Shown: in pieces, positions 46,921 to 55,660 of the stretch
How the letters are laid out: every line of letters begins with the position of its first letter
How positions within the stretch are numbered: position 1 is the first letter of the stretch
NCBI RefSeq assembly: GCF_003716585.1
Contig: NZ_PTJO01000001.1
Span: forward strand, 62,001 to 126,000
DNA length: 64,000 nucleotides
Source of the DNA: Corynebacterium alimapuense
Lineage (GTDB): Bacteria; Actinomycetota; Actinomycetes; Mycobacteriales; Mycobacteriaceae
Direction: 5' to 3'
Position numbers and translations under genes: made by a program
Notes under the pieces: model-generated
What the model was told of the DNA's origin: nothing
Databases searched by the model: none
What the model saw: only the letters and a program-made list of their open reading frames with translations

Positions 46921-48288
46921 ATGATCAACAGCACACCTATCGACGCCCTCAGAACCCACATCGAGTCCCAGCGCGAACAGATCTTCGCTGACCTCTCAGC
47001 CCTGGTCGCCTTCGACTCCGTACATGCCAAGCCTGGCCGCGAGGAAGAATACGCAGCGGCAGCCGAATGGGTACGCCAATCACTCATCGAGGCCAAGCTT
47101 GACGTCTCTACCTACCTAACGAGCGATGGCTCAACCGCAGTCATCGGACGCAAGGAAGCGGCCGAAGGCATGCCCACCGTTCTCCTCTACTCTCACTTCG
47201 ATATTGTCCCCGCCGGTGAGGCGACCAAGTGGACCAATGATCCCTTCACTCTCACTGAGCGCGAGGGCCGCTGGTACGGCCGAGGAGCAGCCGACTGCAA
47301 GGGCAATGTCGCCATGCACTTGGCCGCACTACGCGCCGTTGCCGATGCCGGCGGCACCGACCTGGGCCTAGTCGTCCTCGTCGAAGGCTCCGAAGAACAA
47401 GGTGGCGAAGGCCTGGATCAACTTCTCAAGGATCAGCCCGAGCTGTTCCGCGCTGATGCGATCTTGATCGCTGACTCAGGCAACGCAGCCGTGGGCAAGC
47501 CAACCTTGACCACCTCGCTTCGTGGCGGCGCGCAGCTTGTTGTCACCGTGGACACCCTGCAGGCCCCGGTACACTCCGGGCAATTCGGCGGTGCCGCCCC
47601 GGATGCGGTCGCAGCTTTGGTGCGCCTGCTTGATTCCCTCCGCGACGAGCACGGCCGCACGAGCATCGACGGCGTCGATGCCTCCGCACGCTGGGAAGGC
47701 GAGCCTTATACCGCCGAAGATTTCCGCGCCGACGCTGGGCTACTCGAGGGACTGTCAATCATGGGCGCCGAGGATGATCACCCCAGCGATCTAGTCTGGG
47801 CACGCCCGGCAATCAGCATCACCGGCTTTAGTTCCACCCCGGTAGAAAAGGCCGTCAACGCAGTTCCAGCCACCGCCCAGGCTAAGCTCAACCTGCGCGT
47901 GGCACCCGGCTATGACGCCGACGATGTCATTGAAAAGCTCATTGCTCACCTCAATGCCCACACCCCGTGGGGCGCGCACGTCGACATTGAGGTCTTAGAC
48001 AAAAATCAGCCCTTCTCCACCGACGTCACCGGCCCCGCATTGACGTTGCTGCGTGAGAACTTGGCGGCAGCTTTCGGTGCCACCCACGCTGCAGAGACCG
48101 GCTCCGGCGGATCCATCCCGCTCACCTTGGCCCTCCAAGAGAGCTTCCCGACGGCCGAAATCGCCCTCTATGGAGTTGAAGAGCCAAAGTGCACCATTCA
48201 CTCCCCCGACGAGTCCGTAGACCCCAATGAGATCATCGGCATCGGCACTGCCGAAGCGGCATTCTTGCTGGCCTACGGCCTGAATTAA
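46921..48288 (+). CDS. M20-family dipeptidase / metallopeptidase
   Basis: 455 residues. Zinc ligands and catalytic residues in order: LLYSHFDIVPAG (H-x-D) near 85, GRGAADCKGNVAMHLAALRAV (bridging Asp, metal) near 119, LVEGSEEQGGEGLDQLL (catalytic Glu-Glu) near 155, and a C-terminal TGSGGSIPL segment with CTIHSPDE. Cytoplasmic; probably cleaves dipeptides or acylated amino acids, not DapE by its length. TAACGT lies 8 nt before the ATG (weak leaderless candidate). Confidence 0.88.
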   Translation: MINSTPIDALRTHIESQREQIFADLSALVAFDSVHAKPGREEEYAAAAEWVRQSLIEAKLDVSTYLTSDGSTAVIGRKEAAEGMPTVLLYSHFDIVPAGEATKWTNDPFTLTEREGRWYGRGAADCKGNVAMHLAALRAVADAGGTDLGLVVLVEGSEEQGGEGLDQLLKDQPELFRADAILIADSGNAAVGKPTLTTSLRGGAQLVVTVDTLQAPVHSGQFGGAAPDAVAALVRLLDSLRDEHGRTSIDGVDASARWEGEPYTAEDFRADAGLLEGLSIMGAEDDHPSDLVWARPAISITGFSSTPVEKAVNAVPATAQAKLNLRVAPGYDADDVIEKLIAHLNAHTPWGAHVDIEVLDKNQPFSTDVTGPALTLLRENLAAAFGATHAAETGSGGSIPLTLALQESFPTAEIALYGVEEPKCTIHSPDESVDPNEIIGIGTAEAAFLLAYGLN

Positions 48289-48330
48289 GGAAATTCCAGC
48301 AACTACTTGCGTTTGTGCGGTGCGCATGCT

Positions 48331-48402
48331 TAAACTGTGCGTGTGATCTACATCATTACTCTTCAGCGAGTAGCCAAGGCTACCAACCCCAGTGCGGCAT
48401 AG
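48331..48402 (+). promoter_or_regulatory. Leaderless promoter and 19-residue leader peptide
   Basis: TAAACT at 48331-48336 lies 6 nt before GTG 48343. The ORF runs 48343-48402 (TAG) and encodes VIYIITLQRVAKATNPSAA, with three Ile, two Val and one Leu early on. This is the design of a leader peptide read during transcription or translation attenuation. It ends about 100 nt before the LeuA-domain gene. Confidence 0.6.
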
Positions 48403-48458
48403 GGACTGACTCCCCGCACCTGGGGAAGTAGTCGTTACACCATCCGCCACTGAAGAGT
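48358..48458 (+). promoter_or_regulatory. Nested RNA stems of the putative attenuator
   Basis: Outer stem: ACTCTTCAG (48358-48366, inside leader codons 6-8) with CTGAAGAGT (48450-48458), 9 bp perfect. Inner stem: CCCCAGTGCGG (48387-48397, last leader codons) with CCGCACCTGGGG (48414-48425), one bulge. A third, CGGTCC (48459-48464) with GGACCG (48495-48500), covers part of the GAGGA ribosome site of the next gene. Confidence 0.55.
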
Positions 48459-48505
48459 CGGTCCACTCCAACACCTTCCACTCGAAGACACCGAGGACCG
48501 TAAAC

Positions 48506-49030
48506 ATGTTCAACCACACCACTTTCCCCACCGCTTCCACCACCTCCACCGCTCCCAAGACCTTGACTCGGGACCCCTTCAGCAATCGCTTCGGATCTAC
48601 CTATCGCCTGCCCCGTGGGCTGCGCGAAGAGGCCGCTGGAATGAGCTGGGCACTATTTAGTGCCACCTACTCTTCCCTCGCCGACATTCGGATCACCAAT
48701 CTCGAGACTGACTTTCTCCGGGGTGGCCGCCAGCACTTCACCGCTGAGCTGACCCATACGTCCAAGACTCAGGCACCGCAGGTTGAAACTTGCCAGATCA
48801 CCGCCATGGGACCAACCTCTGCCTGCACCCATCTGCTGGCTGATGCCGGCCGCCACGTCGAAATCTTGGACTTTCACCAGTTCGACATCTTCGAGGCCAC
48901 TGTCACCTTCATCAAGGTCTCCCATCAGAACAATGAGCACCGCACCGCATGGGCCATGGGCTTTGGTGGAACTCCTGCCAGCTCTACTGCTGCCGCGCTA
49001 GCTTCCGGCGCACAGCGCATCTACGGATAG
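48506..49030 (+). CDS. Stand-alone LeuA allosteric (dimerisation) domain protein
   Basis: 174 residues. Residues ~60-174 follow the C-terminal regulatory domain of 2-isopropylmalate synthase: VETCQITAMGPTSACTHLLADAGRHVEILDFHQ corresponds to the V-x-G-x-GNGPLAAYANAL...VEIxEYxQ segment, and HRTAWAMGFGGTPASSTAAALASGAQRI to the GRKVWGVGI...ASLKAVxSAVNR end. The catalytic TIM barrel is missing. The N-terminal 40 residues (Ser/Thr/Pro-rich, LTRDPFSNRFGSTYRLPRGLRE) are unlike LeuA. GAGGA precedes ATG 48506. It probably binds leucine or a related ligand, and could modulate LeuA or act as a sensor. Confidence 0.7.
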   Translation: MFNHTTFPTASTTSTAPKTLTRDPFSNRFGSTYRLPRGLREEAAGMSWALFSATYSSLADIRITNLETDFLRGGRQHFTAELTHTSKTQAPQVETCQITAMGPTSACTHLLADAGRHVEILDFHQFDIFEATVTFIKVSHQNNEHRTAWAMGFGGTPASSTAAALASGAQRIYG

Positions 49031-49092
49031 TCCCCGACATCGGATCCGAGAGTAACTCGACCGTGATGGCCTCATATATAACAGTCGACAGG

Positions 49093-49304
49093 TAGACTAT
49101 GAGACCAATGGTCGTGCAAGTCTTTGGCTCCGGCGCGATCGTGGGTGCTTCCCGGTAGCACTCAGCTGACCGTCATCAGACGAGGCTGCGGGCTGAGGTA
49201 TTACCCTCTAGCTGCAGGGATGCACACACGATGGTGATGCAGTCGACGAGGAATCGACCTGTTCCCGTCCTGTCCGCCTACGCGCGAAGGGGAAATACGC
49301 AGAC
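49093..49304 (+). promoter_or_regulatory. Promoter and structured ~200-nt 5' leader of the mrp operon
   Basis: TAGACT (49093-49098) is a good -10. The leader contains short stems: GACC/GGTC at 49102-49112, GGGTGCT/AGCACTC at 49143-49163, CGTC/GACG at 49171-49182, CTGCA (49212-49216)/TGCAG (49238-49242), and GTCGA/TCGAC at 49242-49258. I cannot match them to a known riboswitch class by eye. No gene lies in this gap. Confidence 0.45.
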
Positions 49305-52268
49305 GTGCTATTACTTCTCGGAGCCCTCACAATCGCGTCAATCACGGCGCCCTTTCTTATCCGGGCCATGGGCCGACCAGCATTCGGCCTCCTGGCACTG
49401 GTGCCAGCGGCCGGGTTTTTCTGGATTCTGACTCTATTTACTAACGGGACCTTCGTTGACGGCGGTGAGATCGCCGTCAATATTGCGTGGATGCCAGAAG
49501 CTCACCTGAACTTAGACTTCCGGCTCGATGCACTGGCCGGGTTATTCAGTCTGATCATCCTCGGCGTCGGTGCCCTAGTGCTGTTTTATTGCTGGGGATA
49601 CTTCGATTCCAACCCGCATCGATTATCCATGTTCGGCGCCCAAATGGTCGCCTTCGCCATGGCGATGTTTGGTCTGGTGACCTCGAATAACTTCCTATTG
49701 ATGTACGTCTTCTGGGAGATCACTTCAGTCTTGTCGTTCCTCTTGGTGGCCTACTACGGTGAACGTGCTTCCTCCAGACGCGCAGCCGCCCAAGCTCTGA
49801 TGGTGACTACTCTCGGCGGGCTGGCCATGCTCGTAGGCATTATCTTGCTCGGTCGTCTCACTGGGATCTGGCGGATTTCGGATATCTCCACTTATAGCGA
49901 ATTCGCCAGCACTCCCCATATGACCATGGCCATCGTGCTCATTCTCGCTGGAGCGCTGACTAAATCAGCTATTGCACCCGCACACTTCTGGCTACCAGGA
50001 GCGATGGCGGCTCCCACCCCAGTGTCGGCGTATCTGCACTCGGCGGCGATGGTCAAGGCTGGCATCTATCTCATTGCCCGCTTGGCTCCAGATTTCCAGG
50101 TGGTGGCCACCTGGCACCTAGTGGTCATTCCGCTAGGACTATTTACCATGCTCATGGCTGGCTGGGTTGCCCTGCGGCAAAAGGATCTCAAGCTCATCCT
50201 CGCCTATGGCACCGTCTCCCAGCTGGGCTTTATCACTGCCACCGTGGGCATTGGTTCGAGGGAAGCAATGCTAGCTGGACTGGCTTTGACCTTCGCCCAT
50301 GCGTTGTTCAAGGCCACCTTATTCATGGTCGTCGGCGCGATCGACCACACATCCGGCACCCGTGATATTCGGGAGCTCTCCGGTCTAGGCCGCAAACAAC
50401 CACTAATCACCACCCTGGCGGTGATCTCTGCGGCGTCAATGGCTGGCATACCACCATTGTTTGGTTTCGTGGCCAAAGAATCCGTCCTCGAGGTGGTCTT
50501 ATACGAACAGCTCGTCGTGGGTATGCCGGGCAACTTGATGATCGTGGGAATGGTCCTAGGATCGATCCTGACCATGGCTTATTCTCTGCATTTTCTCCAC
50601 GGCGCCTTTGCTACTAAAAAGCCATCACACCCCAGCGGTGGCGGAGTATCCATAGCGGTGGAGAAGATGCACCACATCGGCCCGCAGCTCTACCTGGCAC
50701 CCTTGGTGCTGACCATCTGCACTGTCGTATTCGGTCTCTACCCCGCACCACTATCAGCTGCGATCACTCTCCACCTGGACAATATCTTCCCGCTGGCCGA
50801 TGGCGAGAAGGCTACTTATCTCGCGCTCTGGCATGGATTGACCTGGCCGCTGCTGCTCTCAGGCATCATCATCGTCGGTGGACTCATCCTGCATTGGCAG
50901 CGTGATGTGGTGGCTAAGGCTCAGTTTGATACCCCGGCCCTTGGTAGCGCCGACCACGCCTATGACTGGGTGCTCGATACCCTGCGTAAACTCTCGCTAC
51001 GGTTGACTGCTTCCACCCAGCGCGGCTCGCTTTCTGCCAACCTGGCGATCATCTTTGGCGTACTCATCTTATTGCCGGTCTCCTCGCTGATCATCGGCGA
51101 TCTTCCAGATGTCCGCATGAAGCTATGGGATTCTCCCTGGCAGGCACTAGCTGCGATGATCATCATCGTCTCGGCCATCGCCGCCACCCAAATGAATAAC
51201 CGCCTCTCCGGGGTCATCTTGGTCGGTGTCACCGGTTACAGCATCGCCGCGATCTTCGCGTTGCAGGGCGCCCCTGACCTCGCACTGACCCAGACATTGG
51301 TGGAGACCATCGTCATGGTCATTTTCATGCTGGTGCTGCGCAAACTACCCACTTCCACAGAATGGAAGCAATCACCCCAGGCTGATCGACTACGGGCCTG
51401 GCTCTCAGTTGCCGTGGGGCTGTCAGTAACCATGGTGGCGATGTTTGCGATTAACTCTCGCACCCAGGAATCCATCGCGACTTATATCCCAGATTTGGCA
51501 AAAGAGATTGGCCACGGAGCCAATGCCGTCAACGTCTTGTTGGTGGACATCCGCGCCTGGGATACCTTCGGTGAGATTTCCGTGCTGGTGGTCGCGGCCA
51601 CTGGTGTGGCTTCCCTGATCTACCGCACCCGTTCGTTTACTCGGCCTTCCCGCCGGCCGACGCTTGCTGTCACTGGGCGCCGGTGGCTAGCTGCCGGAAA
51701 TGAAGACGAAAAGCAGCAGAACCGCTCGCTGCTCGTGGACGTAGCAACCCGCATCCTGTTCCCCTCGATGATCGCACTCTCGATCTATTTCTTCTTCGCC
51801 GGACACAATGCGCCTGGTGGTGGCTTCGCTGGCGGACTCGTCGCCGCACTAGCTTTCACCCTTCGTTATTTGGCCGGTGGCCGAACCGAACTCGAAGAAG
51901 CTCTCCCCATCGACGCCGGTCGTATCCTTGGCTCCGGTTTGATCATCGCTGCCATTGCAGTCATTTGGCCGATGTTCCTAGGCTGGCCGCCGCTGACCTC
52001 AGCTTATGAATCAGTGGACCTGCCGTTGATCGGAAACATGTCGTTGCCATCGGCGCTAATTTTCGACACCGGGGTCTATCTCATTGTCGTTGGTTTGATC
52101 ATGCACATCCTCAACTCCTTGGGTGGGCAGCTCGATTTGGAGGAACAGATGCGCAAGCAGCGCGCCCGCGATCGGGCCAGGTCAATGGCACGCTCGGCAG
52201 AGCGACGCCAACGGGCAGCCACTGCGGCGGCGTCGACAAGCACAAACACCAACGGAAAGGAGGACTAG
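49305..52268 (+). CDS. mrpA: Na+/H+ antiporter subunit A (MrpA, with fused MrpB domain)
   Basis: 987 residues from GTG 49305. NuoL-like N-terminal half with many membrane helices, including the proton-channel signatures LLMYVFWEITSVLSFLLVAYY and the conserved Lys/His-containing APAHFWLPGAMAAPTPVSAYLHSAAMVKAG near 225. The C-terminal third (VATRILFPSMIALSIYFFFAGHNAPGGGFAGGLVAALAFTLRYLAGG) is an MnhB/MrpB domain, and no separate mrpB follows. The last ~40 residues are basic and alanine-rich. AAGGGGA lies ~11 nt before the GTG. First gene of mrpACDEFG. Confidence 0.94.
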   Translation: MLLLLGALTIASITAPFLIRAMGRPAFGLLALVPAAGFFWILTLFTNGTFVDGGEIAVNIAWMPEAHLNLDFRLDALAGLFSLIILGVGALVLFYCWGYFDSNPHRLSMFGAQMVAFAMAMFGLVTSNNFLLMYVFWEITSVLSFLLVAYYGERASSRRAAAQALMVTTLGGLAMLVGIILLGRLTGIWRISDISTYSEFASTPHMTMAIVLILAGALTKSAIAPAHFWLPGAMAAPTPVSAYLHSAAMVKAGIYLIARLAPDFQVVATWHLVVIPLGLFTMLMAGWVALRQKDLKLILAYGTVSQLGFITATVGIGSREAMLAGLALTFAHALFKATLFMVVGAIDHTSGTRDIRELSGLGRKQPLITTLAVISAASMAGIPPLFGFVAKESVLEVVLYEQLVVGMPGNLMIVGMVLGSILTMAYSLHFLHGAFATKKPSHPSGGGVSIAVEKMHHIGPQLYLAPLVLTICTVVFGLYPAPLSAAITLHLDNIFPLADGEKATYLALWHGLTWPLLLSGIIIVGGLILHWQRDVVAKAQFDTPALGSADHAYDWVLDTLRKLSLRLTASTQRGSLSANLAIIFGVLILLPVSSLIIGDLPDVRMKLWDSPWQALAAMIIIVSAIAATQMNNRLSGVILVGVTGYSIAAIFALQGAPDLALTQTLVETIVMVIFMLVLRKLPTSTEWKQSPQADRLRAWLSVAVGLSVTMVAMFAINSRTQESIATYIPDLAKEIGHGANAVNVLLVDIRAWDTFGEISVLVVAATGVASLIYRTRSFTRPSRRPTLAVTGRRWLAAGNEDEKQQNRSLLVDVATRILFPSMIALSIYFFFAGHNAPGGGFAGGLVAALAFTLRYLAGGRTELEEALPIDAGRILGSGLIIAAIAVIWPMFLGWPPLTSAYESVDLPLIGNMSLPSALIFDTGVYLIVVGLIMHILNSLGGQLDLEEQMRKQRARDRARSMARSAERRQRAATAAASTSTNTNGKED

Positions 52269-52760
52269 ATGGTTGCCAACCTATTCCTTCTCCTAGCAGC
52301 TGGGACGCTTATCTCCGCTGGTGTGTACTTGGTGCTCGACCGAGCAATGACCAAGATGATGCTGGGGCTCATGCTCATCGGCAACGGCGCCAACCTGCTG
52401 ATCTTGCAGGCTGGCGGCCAGGCTGGGTCTCCGCCGATCATGGGCCGCGATAGTGAGGTCTATGGAGACCGCATCGCTGATCCGCTAGCGCAGGCAATGA
52501 TTCTGACGGCGATCGTCATCTCGATGGCGATGACGGCCTTTATCCTCACGTTGGCTTATCGCCAGTACCGCTACCGTACGGCGGATGTTATCGAAGACGA
52601 TGCGGAAGACGCCGCTATTGCAGCGCGTCCAGCTACCGCGAGCGCAGCTCCAGACCACGATGCCTCCGATGACCCGGCAACTGGACGCCTCACCCGAGAT
52701 GGCGATAGTTTCGGACCGAGTTCTTTCGAGGCACCCGTGAAGGGAGAAGACAATGGTTGA
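52269..52760 (+). CDS. mrpC: Na+/H+ antiporter subunit C (MrpC)
   Basis: 163 residues. NuoK-like: three membrane helices (LFLLLAAGTLISAGVYLVL, MMLGLMLIGNGANLLIL with the conserved N, and DPLAQAMILTAIVISMAMTAFILTLAY). A ~55-residue hydrophilic, acidic tail is longer than typical MrpC. The ATG directly follows the mrpA stop, with AAAGGAGG in front. Confidence 0.94.
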   Translation: MVANLFLLLAAGTLISAGVYLVLDRAMTKMMLGLMLIGNGANLLILQAGGQAGSPPIMGRDSEVYGDRIADPLAQAMILTAIVISMAMTAFILTLAYRQYRYRTADVIEDDAEDAAIAARPATASAAPDHDASDDPATGRLTRDGDSFGPSSFEAPVKGEDNG

Positions 52761-54486
52761 GTCCTTCGTCGTTCCCTTCGTTAATGCGCTCTTGCCCTTT
52801 ATGCCGTACTTGATTCCGTTGCCGGTGATCCTGCCGGCTGTGGCCGCGGCTTTGGCTTTGCTAGCGGTACGACATCCCCATATTCAGCGCATCATTGCAC
52901 TGTTCACGCTATTAGCGCTGATCATTCTGGCAACCTCCATGCTCATTGTCACCGACTTTGAGGGAATCCAGACCGTGCAAATCGGTGGGTGGGACGCTCC
53001 GGTGGGCATCACCTTGGTCGCCGATCGACTCTCCACACTCATGCTCGCAGTCTCAGCAGTCGTGCTGTTTTGTGTCATGTGGTACGCGATTAGCCAGGGT
53101 GTGCGTGACGGCAGCAAGGACGAACCGGTTGCGGTGTTCCTGCCCGCCTACCTGCTGCTGACCATGGGCGTGAACATGTCTTTCTTAGCTGGAGACTTGT
53201 TTAATCTCTACGTCGGATTCGAAGTATTCCTTGTCGCTTCCTATGTACTGCTGACACTGGGCGCTTCTCCTTCCCGAGTGCGCGCGGGAGTCAGCTACGT
53301 GATGGTCTCCATGGTCTCTTCCATGGTCTTCCTCTTCGGCATCGGCATGGTCTACGCCGCCGTGGGAACAATCAACCTGGCCCAAATCGGTCTGCGGATG
53401 GAGGAAATTCCCTCCGGCATCCGAACTGCTATCTTCGGCGTCTTGCTGGTGGCTTTCGGCATCAAGGCTGCCGTATTCCCCTTGGATGCCTGGCTGCCTG
53501 ACTCCTATCCCACTGCTCCTTCCCTGGTGACGGCGGTGTTCGCTGGTCTGCTCACCAAGGTCGGTGTGTACTCCATCATCCGGATGCGTTCGGTGGTCTT
53601 TACCGACGGCGCCCTCGATGGAATGCTCATGTGGGTGGCACTAGCCACGATGATTGTCGGCATTTTGGGCGCCATGGCACAGAACGACATCAAGCGACTT
53701 TTGTCATTTACCCTGGTCAGCCACATTGGTTACATGATTTTCGGCATTGCCCTTGGCTCCGCACTCGGGCTATCTGGAGCAATCTTTTATGCCGTGCACC
53801 ATATTTTGGTCCAGACCGCACTATTTTTGGTCGTTGGCCTCATTGAGCGCCAAGCCGGCACATCTTCGCTGCGCAGGTTGGGATCTCTTGCCTATACCGC
53901 GCCGGTAATCGCGGTGCTCTATCTCATCCCAGCGTTAAATCTCGGCGGAATCCCACCGTTCTCCGGATTCTTGGGCAAGATCATTCTGCTCGAAGCTGGC
54001 GCCAATGATGGCAGTTGGCAGGCCTGGGTCCTCATCGGAGGTGCTGTGATTACCTCCTTGCTCACCCTCTACGTGATGATCTTGGTCTGGTCCAAAGGCT
54101 TCCTGCGCGATCGCAAAGACGCTCCCGAAGGCAACCTCGCCAACGCTCGACCTGCACCTTTGGTCGACATCACCGATGAGGTGGAGTTCGGAGACCGAGA
54201 AGATGTGGGCAAGATTCCCTTCGGGATGGTCGCCTCCACTGCTACCTTGATCGCTGCTTCTCTGGCGGTAACGGTTGCAGCTGGACCATTGGCTTCAGTC
54301 ACTGGCCGAGCAGCAGAATCCGCCCAGGATGTCAGCATCTATCGATCAGCGGTGTTGGGTAGCAATTATGAAAACCCCTCCCGAACTCTTGATCAAGAGC
54401 GTCTAGACGACGGTTCTGACAACTTGGAAAACCGGGCAACCCCGCTTCCAGAGCCCGTGCCCGCTGTTGAGGAGGAGGAAAACTAA
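52753..54486 (+). CDS. mrpD: Na+/H+ antiporter subunit D (MrpD)
   Basis: 577 residues. NuoM/N-like with 14 or so helices. Key motifs: NLYVGFEVFLVASYVLL, FGIKAAVFPLDAWLPDSYPTAPSLVTAVFAGLLTKVGVYSIIR (Lys channel residues) and MAQNDIKRLLSFTLVSHIGYM. The C-terminal ~65 residues are hydrophilic, ending in acidic residues. It overlaps mrpC by 8 bases and shares one base with mrpE. Confidence 0.94.
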   Translation: MVESFVVPFVNALLPFMPYLIPLPVILPAVAAALALLAVRHPHIQRIIALFTLLALIILATSMLIVTDFEGIQTVQIGGWDAPVGITLVADRLSTLMLAVSAVVLFCVMWYAISQGVRDGSKDEPVAVFLPAYLLLTMGVNMSFLAGDLFNLYVGFEVFLVASYVLLTLGASPSRVRAGVSYVMVSMVSSMVFLFGIGMVYAAVGTINLAQIGLRMEEIPSGIRTAIFGVLLVAFGIKAAVFPLDAWLPDSYPTAPSLVTAVFAGLLTKVGVYSIIRMRSVVFTDGALDGMLMWVALATMIVGILGAMAQNDIKRLLSFTLVSHIGYMIFGIALGSALGLSGAIFYAVHHILVQTALFLVVGLIERQAGTSSLRRLGSLAYTAPVIAVLYLIPALNLGGIPPFSGFLGKIILLEAGANDGSWQAWVLIGGAVITSLLTLYVMILVWSKGFLRDRKDAPEGNLANARPAPLVDITDEVEFGDREDVGKIPFGMVASTATLIAASLAVTVAAGPLASVTGRAAESAQDVSIYRSAVLGSNYENPSRTLDQERLDDGSDNLENRATPLPEPVPAVEEEEN

Positions 54487-54995
54487 TGCTCTCCGGATTC
54501 TCCCACCGCTTCCACCCCTGGTTCGTCGTCTGGATCACCATCATGTGGTGTCTGCTCATGGGCGAGCTGACCTGGGCTAATCTCATCGGCGGCTTGTTAG
54601 TCGGCATCGCCGTAGTGATGGCGCTTCCGCTGCCAGCCATGCCTACCGCTGGGCAGGGGGTTCGCTGGCTATCACTATTTGGCTACCTGGTTATCTGGAA
54701 TAGAGATCTGTTGGTGGCTTCTTTCAAAGTGGCTTGGTTGTCGCTTCGCCCAGCCCCCTTACCGCGCACCGCAATTGTGAAAGTGCCGATGCGAGTATCT
54801 TCCGAACTGGTGTTGTCTTTTGCCACCGCGCTCTACAATCTCCAACCGGGTGGCGCCGTCAGTGATATCGACATCGCCAATCGCACCTGGACTGTGCATT
54901 TGCTCAATGCCGGCTCCGATGAGGCACTACGCCATGAGCTCAATTTAATCGCGGATCTTGAGCGTCGGATGATCCACATCTTCGAGAGGAGCTGA
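54486..54995 (+). CDS. mrpE: Na+/H+ antiporter subunit E (MrpE)
   Basis: 169 residues. Two or three N-terminal membrane helices (WFVVWITIMWCLLMGELTWANLIGGLLVGIAVVMAL) followed by a cytosolic domain with VPMRVSSELVLSFATALYNLQPGGAVSDIDIANRTWTVHLLNA. Its length and order between D and F are as in canonical Mrp operons. Start codon overlaps the mrpD stop (TAATG). Confidence 0.92.
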   Translation: MLSGFSHRFHPWFVVWITIMWCLLMGELTWANLIGGLLVGIAVVMALPLPAMPTAGQGVRWLSLFGYLVIWNRDLLVASFKVAWLSLRPAPLPRTAIVKVPMRVSSELVLSFATALYNLQPGGAVSDIDIANRTWTVHLLNAGSDEALRHELNLIADLERRMIHIFERS

Positions 54996-55003
54996 ACCCA
55001 CCC

Positions 55004-55279
55004 ATGGACGACTCCATTTACAACGCCTTCCTCATGGTCGCGGCCGTGATGATTTCTATCTCCTTTATCATCATGACCTGGCGAATTCTGGTGGGACCGA
55101 ACTCATTGGACCGTATGCTCGGCTTGGACGGTTTTATCGCCATGCTCCAATGCGCCTTGGCCACTTATATTTGTTGGTCGCTGGATACTACTGTCGCCAA
55201 TGCCATGCTCGTGATCGCGTTGCTGGGCTTTATTGCCTCGGTGTCTGTTGCCCGTTTCCGCAAGAGGGATGGTTCCTGA
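55004..55279 (+). CDS. mrpF: Na+/H+ antiporter subunit F (MrpF)
   Basis: 91 residues with three membrane helices (FLMVAAVMISISFIIMTWRILVGPNSLDRMLGLDGF). The central Gly/Pro-Asn-Ser-x-x-Asp-Arg motif is typical of MrpF. It is 8 bp after mrpE and its TGA overlaps the mrpG ATG. Confidence 0.92.
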   Translation: MDDSIYNAFLMVAAVMISISFIIMTWRILVGPNSLDRMLGLDGFIAMLQCALATYICWSLDTTVANAMLVIALLGFIASVSVARFRKRDGS

Positions 55280-55659
55280 TGACCTATATGCTCTTCGCGG
55301 ATATCGCCTCGCTCATCTTGATCCTCACCGGCGCTTTCTTAGTATTCTCCGCAGCGGTAGGAGTGGCACGCTTTGGCGATACTATGTCCCGCATCCATGC
55401 GATCACCAAGCCGCAGACCACCGGCCTAATTCTGACTATTCTCGGTGCGATTTTACGCGTCACGGGTGCGGAAGAGTTCGGTATCGCCGAACGCGGCGAC
55501 CTCGGAGTATTGGTCTTGTTGGTCATCTTTGCCGCGATGACCAGTCCGGTTACCGCGCAGCGCCTGAGCCGAGTCTCCCGCCGTGAGGGGCTCTACGGAA
55601 CCAAGGAATCCATGTCGCGTAACGACGCTCCCGCGGATCGTTCGCTGCGTCGTCGCTGA
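55279..55659 (+). CDS. mrpG: Na+/H+ antiporter subunit G (MrpG)
   Basis: 126 residues from ATG 55279 (TGATG overlap with mrpF). Three membrane helices and VGVARFGDTMSRIHAITKPQTTGLILTILGAIL, the MrpG signature. The C-terminal 30 residues are basic and hydrophilic. Last gene of the operon; the complex exchanges cytoplasmic Na+ (or K+) for protons and supports growth at high pH or salt. It converges on a hydrolase-like gene. Confidence 0.92.
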   Translation: MTYMLFADIASLILILTGAFLVFSAAVGVARFGDTMSRIHAITKPQTTGLILTILGAILRVTGAEEFGIAERGDLGVLVLLVIFAAMTSPVTAQRLSRVSRREGLYGTKESMSRNDAPADRSLRRR

Positions 55660-55660
55660 G

